Shown: positions 35,602 through 45,790, counted from the stretch's first letter. The stretch: 64,000 nt of DNA from Schaalia sp. JY-X169 (GCF_014069575.1 NZ_CP059675.1:1612001-1676000), one strand, 5' to 3'. A program made the numbers and translations. The notes: generated from the letters alone by a model not told the origin.

Positions 35602-37017
35602 TTGGGCGGCTTCTTCGGCGCAGTTTCCACGCGGGACTGTGTCTTCGACGTGTTTTTTGGGACGGACTACCACTCTCACCTGGGCACTAGGCGGGGTGGT
35701 ATGGCCGCCTACGGTGGCACACGCGGCTTCCAGAGGGACATTCATAATATTGAGAATTCCCCCTTCCGCACCAAGTTCGAAGGCATCACGGAAGAGATGC
35801 AGGGCAATATCTGCATCGGAAGCATTAGTGACTCTGACCCTCAGCCACTCCTGGTGCGCTCGGTACTGGGGACGTTCGCCATTGCGTTCGTTGGCGTTAT
35901 CAACAATGCCGACGCCCTGATAGATGAGCTGCTTGCCCCCGGCGGGTTCCACTTCGAGGCCCTCACCGGGGGCAGGGTCAACGCCATTGAACTCATAGCC
36001 GCCCTCATCAATCAGAAGGACAGTTTCGAAGAGGGCCTCAAGCATGTTCAAGAGGTCGTTGAAGGCACAGCATCCATCCTGGTGATGACGGAAGACACCA
36101 TCTATGCCTGCCGGGATCGTTTGGGCAGACTACCCATCCACCTGGGGAAGGGCGAGGACGGATTCGCCCTCGCCTTCGAATCGTTCTCGTACCAAAAACT
36201 CGGCTACTCAGATGTTCACGAACTGGGTCCGGGCGAAGTTGTGGCAGTGAAGGCCACCGGGTATGAGATGGTCGTCCCTCCCGGCGAAGAGATGCAGATC
36301 TGCGGGTTTCTCTGGGCTTACTACGGGTATCCGACCTCGAACTACGAGGGTGTCAATGTCGAGGTCATGCGCAACCGTAATGGCGCCCTCCTCGCACAGG
36401 CAGACAAGGGCAACTCGATCGACATAGACTACGTCAGCGGTGTGCCAGATTCAGGCACGCCCCACGCCATTGGCTATGCCAACGAGAGCCACATTCCCTT
36501 TGCCCGCCCCTTCATCAAGTACACGCCGACCTGGCCGCGCAGCTTCATGCCCGCGAACCAGAAGGAACGTAACCGGGTTGCGAAGATGAAAATGATCCCG
36601 GTTCACGAACTGATCGATGGCAAGAGGCTGCTTTTTGTCGACGACAGCATCGTCCGCGGCACGCAACTTCGAGAGACCGTGGAGTTCCTCTACGACAACG
36701 GCGCCAAGGAGGTGCACGTCCGTTCTGCATGTCCCCCGATCATGTACGCGTGCAAGTACCTCAACTTCACCCGTTCCACATCGGAAATGGAGTTGATTGC
36801 ACGCCGCACCATTGAGGAGCTGGAAGGCGACGAGGGGCTTGCGCACCTGGATGAGTACGCGGACGGGAACACAGAGCGAGGGCGTGCGCTCCGCGAGCGC
36901 ATCTGCGAAGAGTTGCATTTTACATCCCTGGAATACCAGTCACTGGAGGGAATAATCGCGGCGATCGGCCTCGAACCCTCAAAAATCTGCACCTATTGTT
37001 GGAGCGGGAAAGGCTAG
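35602..37017 (+). CDS. purF: Amidophosphoribosyltransferase-like protein lacking the N-terminal catalytic Cys
   Basis: Context and C-terminal half indicate PurF, the first committed enzyme of purine synthesis: the PRPP-binding loop [17 protein letters not shown] is intact near residue 345. The N-terminal glutaminase-like domain begins [20 protein letters not shown], where normal PurF begins (M)CGIVG, so the nucleophile Cys aligns with Gly. A Cys follows at residue 11. Only a TTG start gives this N-terminus; the purC stop lies in the same frame nine bases upstream, and no good ribosome site is seen. The first in-frame ATG (35701) would delete the conserved [10 protein letters not shown] region. 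471 residues. Relatives with the same N-terminus occur in Clostridia. Confidence 0.82.
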   Translation: MGGFFGAVSTRDCVFDVFFGTDYHSHLGTRRGGMAAYGGTRGFQRDIHNIENSPFRTKFEGITEEMQGNICIGSISDSDPQPLLVRSVLGTFAIAFVGVINNADALIDELLAPGGFHFEALTGGRVNAIELIAALINQKDSFEEGLKHVQEVVEGTASILVMTEDTIYACRDRLGRLPIHLGKGEDGFALAFESFSYQKLGYSDVHELGPGEVVAVKATGYEMVVPPGEEMQICGFLWAYYGYPTSNYEGVNVEVMRNRNGALLAQADKGNSIDIDYVSGVPDSGTPHAIGYANESHIPFARPFIKYTPTWPRSFMPANQKERNRVAKMKMIPVHELIDGKRLLFVDDSIVRGTQLRETVEFLYDNGAKEVHVRSACPPIMYACKYLNFTRSTSEMELIARRTIEELEGDEGLAHLDEYADGNTERGRALRERICEELHFTSLEYQSLEGIIAAIGLEPSKICTYCWSGKG

Positions 37018-37021
37018 GACA

Positions 37022-38062
37022 GTGAGCGAATCAGCGTCCCGGAGTTACGCCGAGGCCGGAGTTGATATCACCGCCGGATACAAGGCGGTGGAGTTGATGA
37101 AAACCCACGTTGCCAGGACCCTGATTCCAGGGGCTATGTCTGACCTGGGTGACTTCGGAGGGCTGTTCGAACTTGACGTCACAGGCATGACGCAGCCCGT
37201 CCTAGTCAGCGGTACCGACGGGGTTGGCACCAAATTGAAACTGGCCTTCCTTACCGACCGTCACAACACTGTCGGCATTGACTGTGTTGCCATGTGCGTC
37301 AACGACATCGTCTGCTGCGGCGCAAAGCCGCTGTTTTTCCTCGATTACCTGGCCGTTGGCAAGAATGTCCCAGAGCGGGTGGCGGAGATCGTTTCGGGTG
37401 TCGCCGAAGGCTGCGTGCAGGCTGGCTGCGCCATCATCGGCGGTGAGACGGCTGAGATGCCAGGCTTCTACGAGGCCGAAGAATATGACATGGCCGGGTT
37501 TGCCGTGGGCATCGTGGACAAGCCAAAGATCTTTGACAAGAAGACCATTGTCGAGGGCGATGTCATCATTGGGCTTCCCTCCACTGGCTTGCACTCCAAT
37601 GGGTTCTCCCTGGTGCGGAAAGTCTTCGATGTGGAGAACCAAGACCTAAGCGCTCCCGTTGAGGAACTGGGAGGCGCGAGCCTCGGTGAAACGCTGCTTA
37701 CCCCCACACGCATCTACGTCAAACCGATGCTGGCCCTAATGGAAGCGGTGCAAATCAAGTCTGCTTCCCACATAACCGGGGGTGGCTTCTACGAAAATCT
37801 TCCCCGCGCACTTCCTCCCGGAATGACTGCGAAGATCAAGGAAGCAGACGTGCCGGTCTTGCCCATTTTTGAACTCATCCAGTCCGAGGGCGCAGTGCCG
37901 CGACGCGACATGTTCAACACCTTCAACATGGGGATCGGCATGGCCGTGGTTGTGGCGCAGGCCGACGCTGATCTGGCACTGCAGACTTTGCGTGAAGCCG
38001 GTGAGTCGCCCTGCAGGCTCGGTGAAGTGGTGCGCGGCCCAGAAGGCGTGATTCTCTGGTGA
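37022..38062 (+). CDS. purM: Phosphoribosylformylglycinamidine cyclo-ligase
   Basis: Makes AIR from FGAM with ATP. The 346-residue protein carries [20 protein letters not shown] at the start, then [36 protein letters not shown] and [11 protein letters not shown], with the C-terminal domain from about residue 175. GTG start four bases after purF ends; its stop overlaps the purN start by four bases. Confidence 0.95.
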   Translation: MSESASRSYAEAGVDITAGYKAVELMKTHVARTLIPGAMSDLGDFGGLFELDVTGMTQPVLVSGTDGVGTKLKLAFLTDRHNTVGIDCVAMCVNDIVCCGAKPLFFLDYLAVGKNVPERVAEIVSGVAEGCVQAGCAIIGGETAEMPGFYEAEEYDMAGFAVGIVDKPKIFDKKTIVEGDVIIGLPSTGLHSNGFSLVRKVFDVENQDLSAPVEELGGASLGETLLTPTRIYVKPMLALMEAVQIKSASHITGGGFYENLPRALPPGMTAKIKEADVPVLPIFELIQSEGAVPRRDMFNTFNMGIGMAVVVAQADADLALQTLREAGESPCRLGEVVRGPEGVILW

Positions 38063-38658
38063 AAGCCCGGATTGCTGTCCTGGTTTCCGGTGGGGGCACG
38101 AACCTCCAGGCCCTTCTGGACGCCCAAGTGGCGGGAGCCTTGAGGAGCGGGGAGGTCGTCCTGGTTGTCTCTGACCAACCGGGTGCTTACGCCCTCGAAC
38201 GCGCACGCTCCATGGGCGTGGAGACGGCAGTGCTAACCGAGGACTTCGAAGCCCAGCTCCGTGACCTACTGGAAGCACGCGACATCGACCTCGTCGTCCT
38301 CGCGGGGTTCATGCGCATCCTCAGCGCTGCCTTCACAGCGGACTTTGACCGGCGGATTATCAACGTTCACCCCTCACTCATCCCGGCATTCTGCGGTAAG
38401 GGCTTCTACGGTCTGCGTGTTCACCAGGCCGCCCTCGACTATGGCGTCAAAGTAACGGGGGCGACGGTTCACTTCGTGAACGAGGTTCCGGACGGCGGGG
38501 AGATCATCGCTCAGAAGGCGGTCCCAGTCCACCCCGACGACACACCGGAAACCCTGCAACGCCGCGTCATGGAAGAAGCCGAATGGGTGCTACTTCCAAG
38601 AGCGTGCGAAATGATCTCTCAGAGCCTGAACAAAGGAGCGACCGTTGAGTGTCTATGA
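38059..38658 (+). CDS. purN: Phosphoribosylglycinamide formyltransferase
   Basis: Formyl-tetrahydrofolate-dependent GAR transformylase. The 199 residues show [32 protein letters not shown] and the catalytic [10 protein letters not shown]; the signature His/Asp region [20 protein letters not shown] is intact. GTG start overlapping purM. The homologous motif in most PurN reads HPSLLPAFPG; here AFCGKGFYG, a known variation of the Clostridia-type proteins. Overlaps the next gene by 14 bases. Confidence 0.94.
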   Translation: MKARIAVLVSGGGTNLQALLDAQVAGALRSGEVVLVVSDQPGAYALERARSMGVETAVLTEDFEAQLRDLLEARDIDLVVLAGFMRILSAAFTADFDRRIINVHPSLIPAFCGKGFYGLRVHQAALDYGVKVTGATVHFVNEVPDGGEIIAQKAVPVHPDDTPETLQRRVMEEAEWVLLPRACEMISQSLNKGATVECL

Positions 38659-39370
38659 AGTAGCAAATCCCGAGACACTACTCTCCGCAAACCCCTACCC
38701 GGGCCGCGGAATCGTCCTCGGACAAACCCCGGACGGCACGCGGATGGTGGTGGCCTACTTCATCATGGGGCGATCCCCCAACAGCAGGAACCGCGTCTTC
38801 GAACGGACCGAGGACGGAATCCGCACCAGAGCCTACGACCCCAGCAAGGTTGAAGATCCCTCGCTCATCATCTACAACCCTCTGCGGACCGTTGACGGTA
38901 CCCTGATCGTCACCAACGGCGACCAAACCGACACTGTGCGCGATGCACTTGTTGCGGGGCGCTCTTTCGAGGACGCGCTTGAGACCCGCGAGTTTGAGCC
39001 GGACGCCCCCAACCTGACACCCAGAATCTCCGGGCTTCTACTTCCTGATGGCCGGTACCAACTCTCCATTCTCAAGAGCGCAGACGCCGAAGGCTCAGCG
39101 TGCTCGCGCTTCTACTTCAACTACCCGCCCCTGGCCGGCGTTGGACACTTCCTACACACCTACAACAGTGATGGAGACCCGCTCCCTTCCTTCACTGGTG
39201 AACCTCGCCGCGTCGCAATTGCAGACGACGTTGAGGCGTTCACCCAAATGATGTGGGAGGCGCTTGACCCTGACAACCGCGTCGCGCTCTACGTTCGTTC
39301 GGTGAGCCTGACGGGCGGCCCAGAATGCGACTACTTAATCAACCAGAACGGTGAGGAGACCGCACAGTGA
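38645..39370 (+). CDS. IMP cyclohydrolase (stand-alone, PurO-like family)
   Basis: Closes FAICAR to IMP, the last step of the pathway. The protein (241 residues) belongs to the separate IMP cyclohydrolase family related to archaeal PurO, not to the MGS-like N-terminal domain of ordinary PurH. Recognisable blocks are NPYPGRGIVLGQTPDG, VAYFIMGRSPNSRNRVF, IVTNGDQTDTVRDAL and FEPDAPNLTPRISGL. TTG start, with aaaggag six bases upstream. Overlaps the AICAR transformylase gene by four bases, the two together replacing bifunctional PurH. Confidence 0.88.
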   Translation: MSVYEVANPETLLSANPYPGRGIVLGQTPDGTRMVVAYFIMGRSPNSRNRVFERTEDGIRTRAYDPSKVEDPSLIIYNPLRTVDGTLIVTNGDQTDTVRDALVAGRSFEDALETREFEPDAPNLTPRISGLLLPDGRYQLSILKSADAEGSACSRFYFNYPPLAGVGHFLHTYNSDGDPLPSFTGEPRRVAIADDVEAFTQMMWEALDPDNRVALYVRSVSLTGGPECDYLINQNGEETAQ

Positions 39371-40554
39371 ACCGCCTTGAACTGAAATATGGTTGTAATC
39401 CCAACCAGAAGCCGGCCGAGATCTACATGGCTGATGGCAGTGATCTTCCTCTGCAGGTGCTCAATGGGCGCCCCGGGTACATCAACTTCCTCGATGCCCT
39501 CAATAGCGCACAGTTGGTGAAGGAGTTGCGTGAGGCCACCGGACGCCCGGCAGCGGCCTCGTTCAAGCACGTCAGCCCCACGTCTGCCGCCCTCGGCCTT
39601 CCCATGAGTGAAGCCCTCAAGAAGGCTTGTTTCGTGGATGACATTGAAGGTCTGGACGACTCACCGCTGGCGTTGGCCTATGCGCGCGCCCGCGGGGCTG
39701 ACCGGATGTGCTCATTCGGGGACTTTATTGCCCTGTCGGACACTTGCGATGCCACCACGGCGCAGATCATCAAGCGGGAAGTTTCCGACGGGGTGATCGC
39801 ACCCGGCTACACGCCGGAAGCACTGGAGATTCTCAAAGCCAAGCGCAGGGGCACCTACGCCGTGGTCGCCCTCGACCCCAACTATGTCCCGAAAGAGGAC
39901 GAACGCAAAGAGGTTTTCGGTATCACCTTCCTTCAGGGCCGCAACAACGTCGTCATTGACAAGACCCTCCTGGACAACGTGGTTACCGAGAACAAGGTGA
40001 TTCCCACAAACGCGCAGCGCGACCTGCTTGTCGCCTTGATTACCCTCAAGTACACCCAGTCCAACTCGGTGTGCTTCGCCGTAGATGGCCAGGCCATCGG
40101 GGTGGGTGCCGGGCAGCAGTCACGGATCCACTGCACGCGACTCGCCGCCCAGAAGGCTGATCTGTGGCACTTGCGCCAGAGCCCACGCGTCCTCGACCTC
40201 CCTTTCCGCCCTGACATTGGGCGCGCAGACCGCGACAACACGATCGACCTCTACCTGTCCGACGAAGACAGCGGAGACGTGCTTGATGACGGAAACTGGC
40301 AGAGGTTCCTCACTACGCGCCCGCAGCCCTTCACGCGGGCGGAGAAACGCGAGTACCTGGCTGGAATCACCGGGGTTTCGCTAGGCAGCGACGCATTCTT
40401 CCCCTTCGGTGACAGCATCGAGCGAGCCCACCGCAGCGGAGTTTCCTACGTCGTGGAGCCCGGCGGGTCAGTGCGCGACGACAACGTGATTGACACCTGC
40501 AACAAATACGGCATGGCGATGGCCTTCAATGGCGTCCGCCTGTTCCACCACTAG
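39367..40554 (+). CDS. purH: AICAR transformylase without IMP cyclohydrolase domain
   Basis: Transfers a formyl group from 10-formyl-tetrahydrofolate to AICAR. The 395-residue protein has only the transformylase domain: ELKYGCNPNQKPAEIYM, FKHVSPTSAALGLPMSE, and VDGQAIGVGAGQQSRIHCTR. It lacks the roughly 200-residue N-terminal cyclohydrolase domain found in standard PurH (about 520 residues); that reaction is supplied by the preceding gene. GTG start with a GTGA overlap. Same arrangement as in several Clostridia. Confidence 0.9.
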   Translation: MNRLELKYGCNPNQKPAEIYMADGSDLPLQVLNGRPGYINFLDALNSAQLVKELREATGRPAAASFKHVSPTSAALGLPMSEALKKACFVDDIEGLDDSPLALAYARARGADRMCSFGDFIALSDTCDATTAQIIKREVSDGVIAPGYTPEALEILKAKRRGTYAVVALDPNYVPKEDERKEVFGITFLQGRNNVVIDKTLLDNVVTENKVIPTNAQRDLLVALITLKYTQSNSVCFAVDGQAIGVGAGQQSRIHCTRLAAQKADLWHLRQSPRVLDLPFRPDIGRADRDNTIDLYLSDEDSGDVLDDGNWQRFLTTRPQPFTRAEKREYLAGITGVSLGSDAFFPFGDSIERAHRSGVSYVVEPGGSVRDDNVIDTCNKYGMAMAFNGVRLFHH

Positions 40555-40564
40555 GAGAGCGCGA

Positions 40565-41836
40565 ATGAAGGTCATGGTTGTCGGAGGTGGAGGGCGCGAA
40601 CACGCCCTCGTCAAAGCCCTAGCCAAGAACCCGGACGTCACCACGCTGTACGCACTGCCTGGCAACGGCGGGATAGCGCGGGATGCGACCTGTGTGGACA
40701 TTGCCGCGACAGACATCGCTGGCATGGTTGCATTCGCGGTCGACAACGAGGTTGACTTTGCGGTTGTTGCTCCCGACGATCCCCTGGTGCTCGGCGCCGT
40801 CGATGCGCTCGAAGCGCGCGGGATCGCGTGCTTCGGACCCAATAAGCGCGCCGCGATCCTTGAGGGAAGCAAGGTCTTCTCAAAGGATCTGATGCGCAGG
40901 TACGGCATTCCAACGGCCGCTTACGAGAGCTTCACTGAGCTAGATGCTGCGCTGGCATACTTGGACACGGCTCCCCTGCCAACTGTCGTGAAGGCGGACG
41001 GCCTCGCCCTCGGCAAAGGCGTCATCATCGCTCAAACCCGCGATGAAGCACGCGTTGGAGTGCGCGCCATGATGGAGGACAGAGTCTTCGGGGACAGTGG
41101 CAGCCGCGTTGTCATCGAGGAGTTCCTCAGAGGGCCGGAAGTGTCCGTCCTCGCCTTCACTGACGGGGATGCCATGATTCCGATGGTGTCGTCAATGGAT
41201 CATAAGCGCGCCCTCGACGGCGACAATGGCCCCAACACGGGAGGAATGGGGACTGTTGCCCCCAACCCCTATTACACTCCCCAACTCGCTGCGCGCGCCA
41301 TGGAAGAAATCTTTATTCCCACAATGGAAGCCATGAACGCGGAGGACCGCACCTTTAAGGGCTGCCTCTACTTCGGCCTCATCCTTACCGAAGATGGCCC
41401 CAAGGTAATCGAGTACAACTGCAGATTTGGTGATCCAGAAGCCCAGGTGGTGCTGCCGCTCCTGTCAAGCGACCTACTGACCACCATGCAGGCCACAGCC
41501 CGCGGGGAACTTGCGAATGTCGATGTGGAGTTTCACGACGGTGCTGCCTGCTGCGTAGTGATGGCTTCAGCGGGCTACCCCGGCGCCTACGAAAGCGGAT
41601 TCCCCATCGCAGTTCCAGAAGACTTGGAGGCGGAGGTGTACGTGGCCGGGGCGAAACTGGTTGATGGTGAACTCACCACTGGCGGTGGGCGCGTCCTCGG
41701 CGTAACCGCAACCGGCGCAACGCTGACGGAAGCAGTCGCGAAGGCGTACGAACAGACAGCAAGAGTCACATTTGACAACGCATACTTTCGCCGCGATATC
41801 GGGGCCAAAGCACTCTCTGCCGAAGGAAGGTCATGA
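40565..41836 (+). CDS. purD: Phosphoribosylamine--glycine ligase
   Basis: ATP-grasp enzyme making GAR. The 423 residues start MKVMVVGGGGREHALVKALA, with ggag 8 bases upstream; later come LPTVVKADGLALGKGVIIA, SMDHKRALDGDNGPNTGGMG and EYNCRFGDPEAQVVLPLL. The frame is open 25 codons upstream, overlapping the previous gene, without similarity. The stop overlaps the purL start by four bases. Confidence 0.95.
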   Translation: MKVMVVGGGGREHALVKALAKNPDVTTLYALPGNGGIARDATCVDIAATDIAGMVAFAVDNEVDFAVVAPDDPLVLGAVDALEARGIACFGPNKRAAILEGSKVFSKDLMRRYGIPTAAYESFTELDAALAYLDTAPLPTVVKADGLALGKGVIIAQTRDEARVGVRAMMEDRVFGDSGSRVVIEEFLRGPEVSVLAFTDGDAMIPMVSSMDHKRALDGDNGPNTGGMGTVAPNPYYTPQLAARAMEEIFIPTMEAMNAEDRTFKGCLYFGLILTEDGPKVIEYNCRFGDPEAQVVLPLLSSDLLTTMQATARGELANVDVEFHDGAACCVVMASAGYPGAYESGFPIAVPEDLEAEVYVAGAKLVDGELTTGGGRVLGVTATGATLTEAVAKAYEQTARVTFDNAYFRRDIGAKALSAEGRS

Positions 41837-44800
41837 CCATGGTGTACCGCGTTTACGTAGAGAAGCGGGAAGGGTTCGACGTTGAGGCCAAGGCGCTGGC
41901 CGATGATGTCCGCGCCCTGCTCCAAGTCCCTGGCTTGACGAAAGTGCGCCTGCTCAACCGCTATGACGTCTCGGGTATCTCCGAAGAACTGTTTGAAGAG
42001 GCGACCCGCACTGTCTTCTCGGAGCCGCAGTTGGACACGGTGTTTGGCGCGTTGCCTGAAGTTCCGGGCGCCCACGTCTTCGCAGTGGAGTACCAGCCCG
42101 GCCAGTTCGACCAGCGGGCGGACTCCGCTGCGCAGTGCATCCAGATCCTCTCGCAGGGTGAGCGGCCGCTGGTGAGAAACGCTCGTGTTTACCTGCTCGA
42201 GGGCGATCTCAGTGATTCCGATGTCGAAGCCATCAAGCGCCACATTATCAACCCCGTGGAAGCTCGGGAAGCTTCTCTCAAGCCGGTCGACACCCTGGAG
42301 GAAACCCACCGCTCCCCCGAGCCTGTTGCCATCGTCAGCGGGTTCCGCGACCTCGACCAGGACGGACTTGTCGAGTTGCAGGGCACATACGGGTTCGCCA
42401 TGGACCTTGATGACCTCCTTGTCTGCCAGCAGCACTTCCAGGGTGAGCTGCGCGATCCCACCGTCACTGAGCTGCGCGTCATCGATACCTACTGGTCGGA
42501 CCACTGTCGGCACACGACATTCCTCACCGAGATCGACCACGTCCAGTTTGACGATCCGCTCATTCAGAAAACCTATGAAGACTACTTAGCGATGCGAAGG
42601 GACCTGGGGCGCACCAAGCCTGTCACCCTCATGGACCTTGGAACCATCGCTGGGAAATACCTGCGTAAAGAGGGCAAGCTTCCCCACCTTGATGAGTCGG
42701 AGGAAATCAACGCCTGTACCGTGAAGATCCAGGTGGACACGCCTGAGGGCCCCGAGGAATGGCTGCTTCTCTTCAAGAATGAGACACACAATCACCCAAC
42801 CGAGATTGAACCGTTTGGCGGTGCAGCAACCTGCATCGGCGGCGCAATCCGCGACCCTCTCTCCGGGCGCGCCTACGTCTACGCAGCAATGCGCGTGACC
42901 GGCGCGGGTGACCCACTCAAGCCCGTGCGCGAAACACTGCCCGGTAAGCTGCCGCAGCGCACTATCGTCACCAAGTCTGCTGCCGGTTACAGTTCCTATG
43001 GCAACCAGATTGGTCTTACTACCGGCCAGGTTGATGAAATTTACCATGGCGGGTATGAGGCCAAGCGCATGGAAATTGGCGCTGTCATCGGTGCTGTGCC
43101 GGCGGCGCACGTGCGGCGCGAGGTCCCAGAGCCAGGAGACGTCGTCATCCTTCTTGGCGGCAAGACGGGTCGTGATGGTTGCGGCGGGGCAACCGGGTCA
43201 TCGAAGTCCCACACCACCGAGTCTTTGGAGACCGGTGGACCCGAGGTGCAGAAGGGGAATGCTCCCGAAGAACGCAAACTGCAACGTCTTTTCCGCAATC
43301 CCCAGGCGTCCCTCCTCATCAAGCGGTGCAACGACTTCGGTGCGGGCGGCGTTTCTGTTGCCATCGGCGAACTCGCCGACGGCCTCGCCATCGACCTCGA
43401 CGCTGTCCCCAAGAAATATGAGGGACTGGACGGTACTGAACTAGCGGTTAGCGAGTCGCAGGAACGCATGGCCGTGGTTGTTGAGAGCGGTGATGTTGAG
43501 AGTTTCCTCGACCTTGCCTCCAAAGAGAACCTCGAGGCGACCGTTGTCGCCACAGTCACGGATGATCGACGCCTGACGATGGTGTGGAACGGGCAGATGA
43601 TCGTCGACCTGTCGCGCGACTTCCTTGACACGAACGGGGCTGAAAAGCACGCGGTCGCACATGTGACACCTTCGAAGCCTTTCGCACGTGAGCTGCCAGG
43701 GGGCTTCACCGCCGGTTTGCTCGCCCTCGCCGACGACCTCAATGTTGCCTCCAAACGCGGCCTCAGTGAACGGTTTGACTCCACGATCGGTTCGGGCACC
43801 GTCCTCATGCCGTTCGGTGGGCGCCGCCAGCGCACCCCCTCGCAGGCAATGGTTCACAAGATCTCTCGCGAGGAAGGCGACACGACAACGTCCTCCCTGA
43901 TGGCGTGGGGTTTCAACCCCTTCATTTCGGAGAAGAGTCCATACCACGGTGCATACCTGGCGGTTGTGGAGTCAGTGGCAAAGTTGGTCGCCACCGGGGC
44001 TTCGCTGGATGACACCTACCTGACGTTCCAGGAGTACTTCGAACGCCTGCGAGGCGACGCAGTGCGGTGGGGTAAACCGCTTGCTTCGCTGCTCGGTGCA
44101 CTGCGTGCCCAGAAGGAGCTTTCTCTGGCCGCGATTGGCGGGAAAGACTCGATGAGCGGCAGCTTCGAGGACCTCGACGTGCCGCCGACCCTAGTGTCAT
44201 TTGCGGTGACAACCGACCCCATCTCGCGCATCATCTCGCCGGAGTTCAAGGAAGCCGGTCACGTCGTCACCCTGCTCGCCCCCAGGTACGGAGACGATGG
44301 GCTGCCCGAGGGCGATTCTCTGATCGAAACCTTCCAAACCGTGGTGGACCTGACCAGCGCCGGGAAAATTCGCGCGGCATACACTTCGACATACGGGGGC
44401 GTTGCCGAGGGCACCCTGAAGATGGGGCTGGGCAACCGGATCGGCCTCGACCTACACGAGGACGTCACGCTCGAGGACCTCTTCGGGTACTCCTACGGAT
44501 CATTCGTTCTTGAGTTTGAGCACGAGGGCGACGCCGTTGGCACCCCGCTGGGTAAAACCAGTGTTGAGGCAGAACTACGTCGAGGTGGAGAGGCCATTGC
44601 CCTCTCTCAGCTCGAAGAGATCTATGAGGCGAAGCTGGAGCCAATTTATCCTTCCACGCCGGAGCCTGACGGTGGAGTCATCCCCACATTGAACTACACG
44701 GTAGATACGTGGCCCCGCCCGGCTGCACACGGCGCCCCATCGGGCACCGCCACCACACTGGGCGCCACCACTCCACTGGGAGCCACTCCACTCGCCACCC

Positions 44801-45597
44801 CACCGCGCATTCTCATTCCCGTTTTCCCGGGGACCAACACCGAGTATGACGCGGCAAAGGTGATTCGCGCGGCAGGTGCGGAGCCGGAAATCGTCGTGAT
44901 CCGCAACCTGACGCCCTCGCAGGTCTCCCAATCTGTCGAGCACTTCGCAGAGCGCATTGCACAGGCGCAAGCTATCTTCATCCCGGGTGGGTTCTCAGGT
45001 GGCGATGAGCCTGACGGTTCAGCAAAACTCATTACCTCGTTCTTCCGCAGCGGTCCGGTGCGCGAGCAAGTTGGTCGCCTCCTCAATGACAGAGACGGTC
45101 TCATGCTGGGGATCTGCAATGGATTCCAAGCACTGGTGAAACTGGGATTGGTCCCCCACGGGGAGATCGTTGATGCAGGTGCGGACAGTCCAACCTTGAC
45201 CCTCAACACCGTGGGCTACCACCAGTCGCGGTTGGTGCGCACGCGGGTAGCCTCGAACCTCTCGCCTTGGCTCATGAACACCGCACCCGGTGAAATCTAC
45301 ACTGTCGCTATCTCTCACGGGGAGGGACGTTTTGTCGCCTCTGAGGAAGTAATGGCGGACTTGATCGCGCGCGGGCAGGTTGCCACCCAGTATGTCGACC
45401 TCGAAGGTAATCCGACCTCGGAGGTTGGGTTCAACCCCAACAATTCAACCTATGCGGTAGAAGGCATCACTTCACCGGATGGCCGCATCCTCGGCAAGAT
45501 GGGGCACACCGAGCGCGTCGGCGAAGGGCTGTACAAGAATGCCCCGGGTGAGTTTGATATGGGGTTGTTCACCAGCGCGGTGCAGTACTTCAGTTAG
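41833..45597 (+). CDS. purL: Phosphoribosylformylglycinamidine synthase, single-chain with glutaminase domain
   Basis: Converts FGAR to FGAM using glutamine. At 1254 residues it combines the synthetase (N-terminal PurS-like region, then TYWSDHCRHTTF, FKNETHNHPTEIEPFGGAAT) and a C-terminal class I glutaminase (ILIPVFPGTNTEYDAAK, PGGFSGGDEP, nucleophile Cys in LGICNGFQALV near residue 1094, and ISHGEGRF). Between the two lies a Gly-Ala-Thr-Pro linker repeating LGATTPLGATPLAT (about 970-985). Most actinobacteria use separate PurS, PurQ and PurL. The start may be ATG 41839 (MVYRVYVEK), which has the better-spaced ggaagg. Confidence 0.95.
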   Translation: MTMVYRVYVEKREGFDVEAKALADDVRALLQVPGLTKVRLLNRYDVSGISEELFEEATRTVFSEPQLDTVFGALPEVPGAHVFAVEYQPGQFDQRADSAAQCIQILSQGERPLVRNARVYLLEGDLSDSDVEAIKRHIINPVEAREASLKPVDTLEETHRSPEPVAIVSGFRDLDQDGLVELQGTYGFAMDLDDLLVCQQHFQGELRDPTVTELRVIDTYWSDHCRHTTFLTEIDHVQFDDPLIQKTYEDYLAMRRDLGRTKPVTLMDLGTIAGKYLRKEGKLPHLDESEEINACTVKIQVDTPEGPEEWLLLFKNETHNHPTEIEPFGGAATCIGGAIRDPLSGRAYVYAAMRVTGAGDPLKPVRETLPGKLPQRTIVTKSAAGYSSYGNQIGLTTGQVDEIYHGGYEAKRMEIGAVIGAVPAAHVRREVPEPGDVVILLGGKTGRDGCGGATGSSKSHTTESLETGGPEVQKGNAPEERKLQRLFRNPQASLLIKRCNDFGAGGVSVAIGELADGLAIDLDAVPKKYEGLDGTELAVSESQERMAVVVESGDVESFLDLASKENLEATVVATVTDDRRLTMVWNGQMIVDLSRDFLDTNGAEKHAVAHVTPSKPFARELPGGFTAGLLALADDLNVASKRGLSERFDSTIGSGTVLMPFGGRRQRTPSQAMVHKISREEGDTTTSSLMAWGFNPFISEKSPYHGAYLAVVESVAKLVATGASLDDTYLTFQEYFERLRGDAVRWGKPLASLLGALRAQKELSLAAIGGKDSMSGSFEDLDVPPTLVSFAVTTDPISRIISPEFKEAGHVVTLLAPRYGDDGLPEGDSLIETFQTVVDLTSAGKIRAAYTSTYGGVAEGTLKMGLGNRIGLDLHEDVTLEDLFGYSYGSFVLEFEHEGDAVGTPLGKTSVEAELRRGGEAIALSQLEEIYEAKLEPIYPSTPEPDGGVIPTLNYTVDTWPRPAAHGAPSGTATTLGATTPLGATPLATPPRILIPVFPGTNTEYDAAKVIRAAGAEPEIVVIRNLTPSQVSQSVEHFAERIAQAQAIFIPGGFSGGDEPDGSAKLITSFFRSGPVREQVGRLLNDRDGLMLGICNGFQALVKLGLVPHGEIVDAGADSPTLTLNTVGYHQSRLVRTRVASNLSPWLMNTAPGEIYTVAISHGEGRFVASEEVMADLIARGQVATQYVDLEGNPTSEVGFNPNNSTYAVEGITSPDGRILGKMGHTERVGEGLYKNAPGEFDMGLFTSAVQYFS

Positions 45598-45613
45598 TCG
45601 CGGCACCTCGACC

Positions 45614-45690
45614 GCCGACCAGCCCAGCGCAACCAGGTCACCCCGGGCTCAGCCGACCAGCCCAGCGCGTCCGGACGCCCCAGCCCAGCG
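45614..45690. repeat. Short direct repeats downstream of purL
   Basis: The 17-mer GCCGACCAGCCCAGCGC occurs at 45614-45630 and 45652-45668, and a related CCCAGCCCAGCG follows at about 45679-45690. The block fills the gap between the purL stop and the iron box. No clear terminator was found here. Confidence 0.7.
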
Positions 45691-45771
45691 GATCCAGACG
45701 CCCCCAAGACAACTAGCGAGCCGGCTCGTTAAGGCGCAGTGCAGTGTCTTGGCCAACCATCCAACTCCATT

Positions 45772-45790
45772 TTAGGTTAGGCTAACCTAA
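45772..45790. promoter_or_regulatory. DtxR/IdeR iron box
   Basis: TTAGGTTAGGCTAACCTAA is a perfect 19-bp palindrome identical to the DtxR/IdeR consensus. It stands 85 bases before the likely start of the siderophore-interacting protein gene, so that gene should be repressed when Fe(II) is plentiful. Confidence 0.95.

Noticed and set aside
34951-36051. Antisense frame of 366 codons opposite purC and purF
   Set aside because: Both plus-strand genes are certain; the antisense frame reflects their codon use.
41587-42540. Antisense frame of 317 codons opposite purD/purL
   Set aside because: Shadow of well-supported purine genes.
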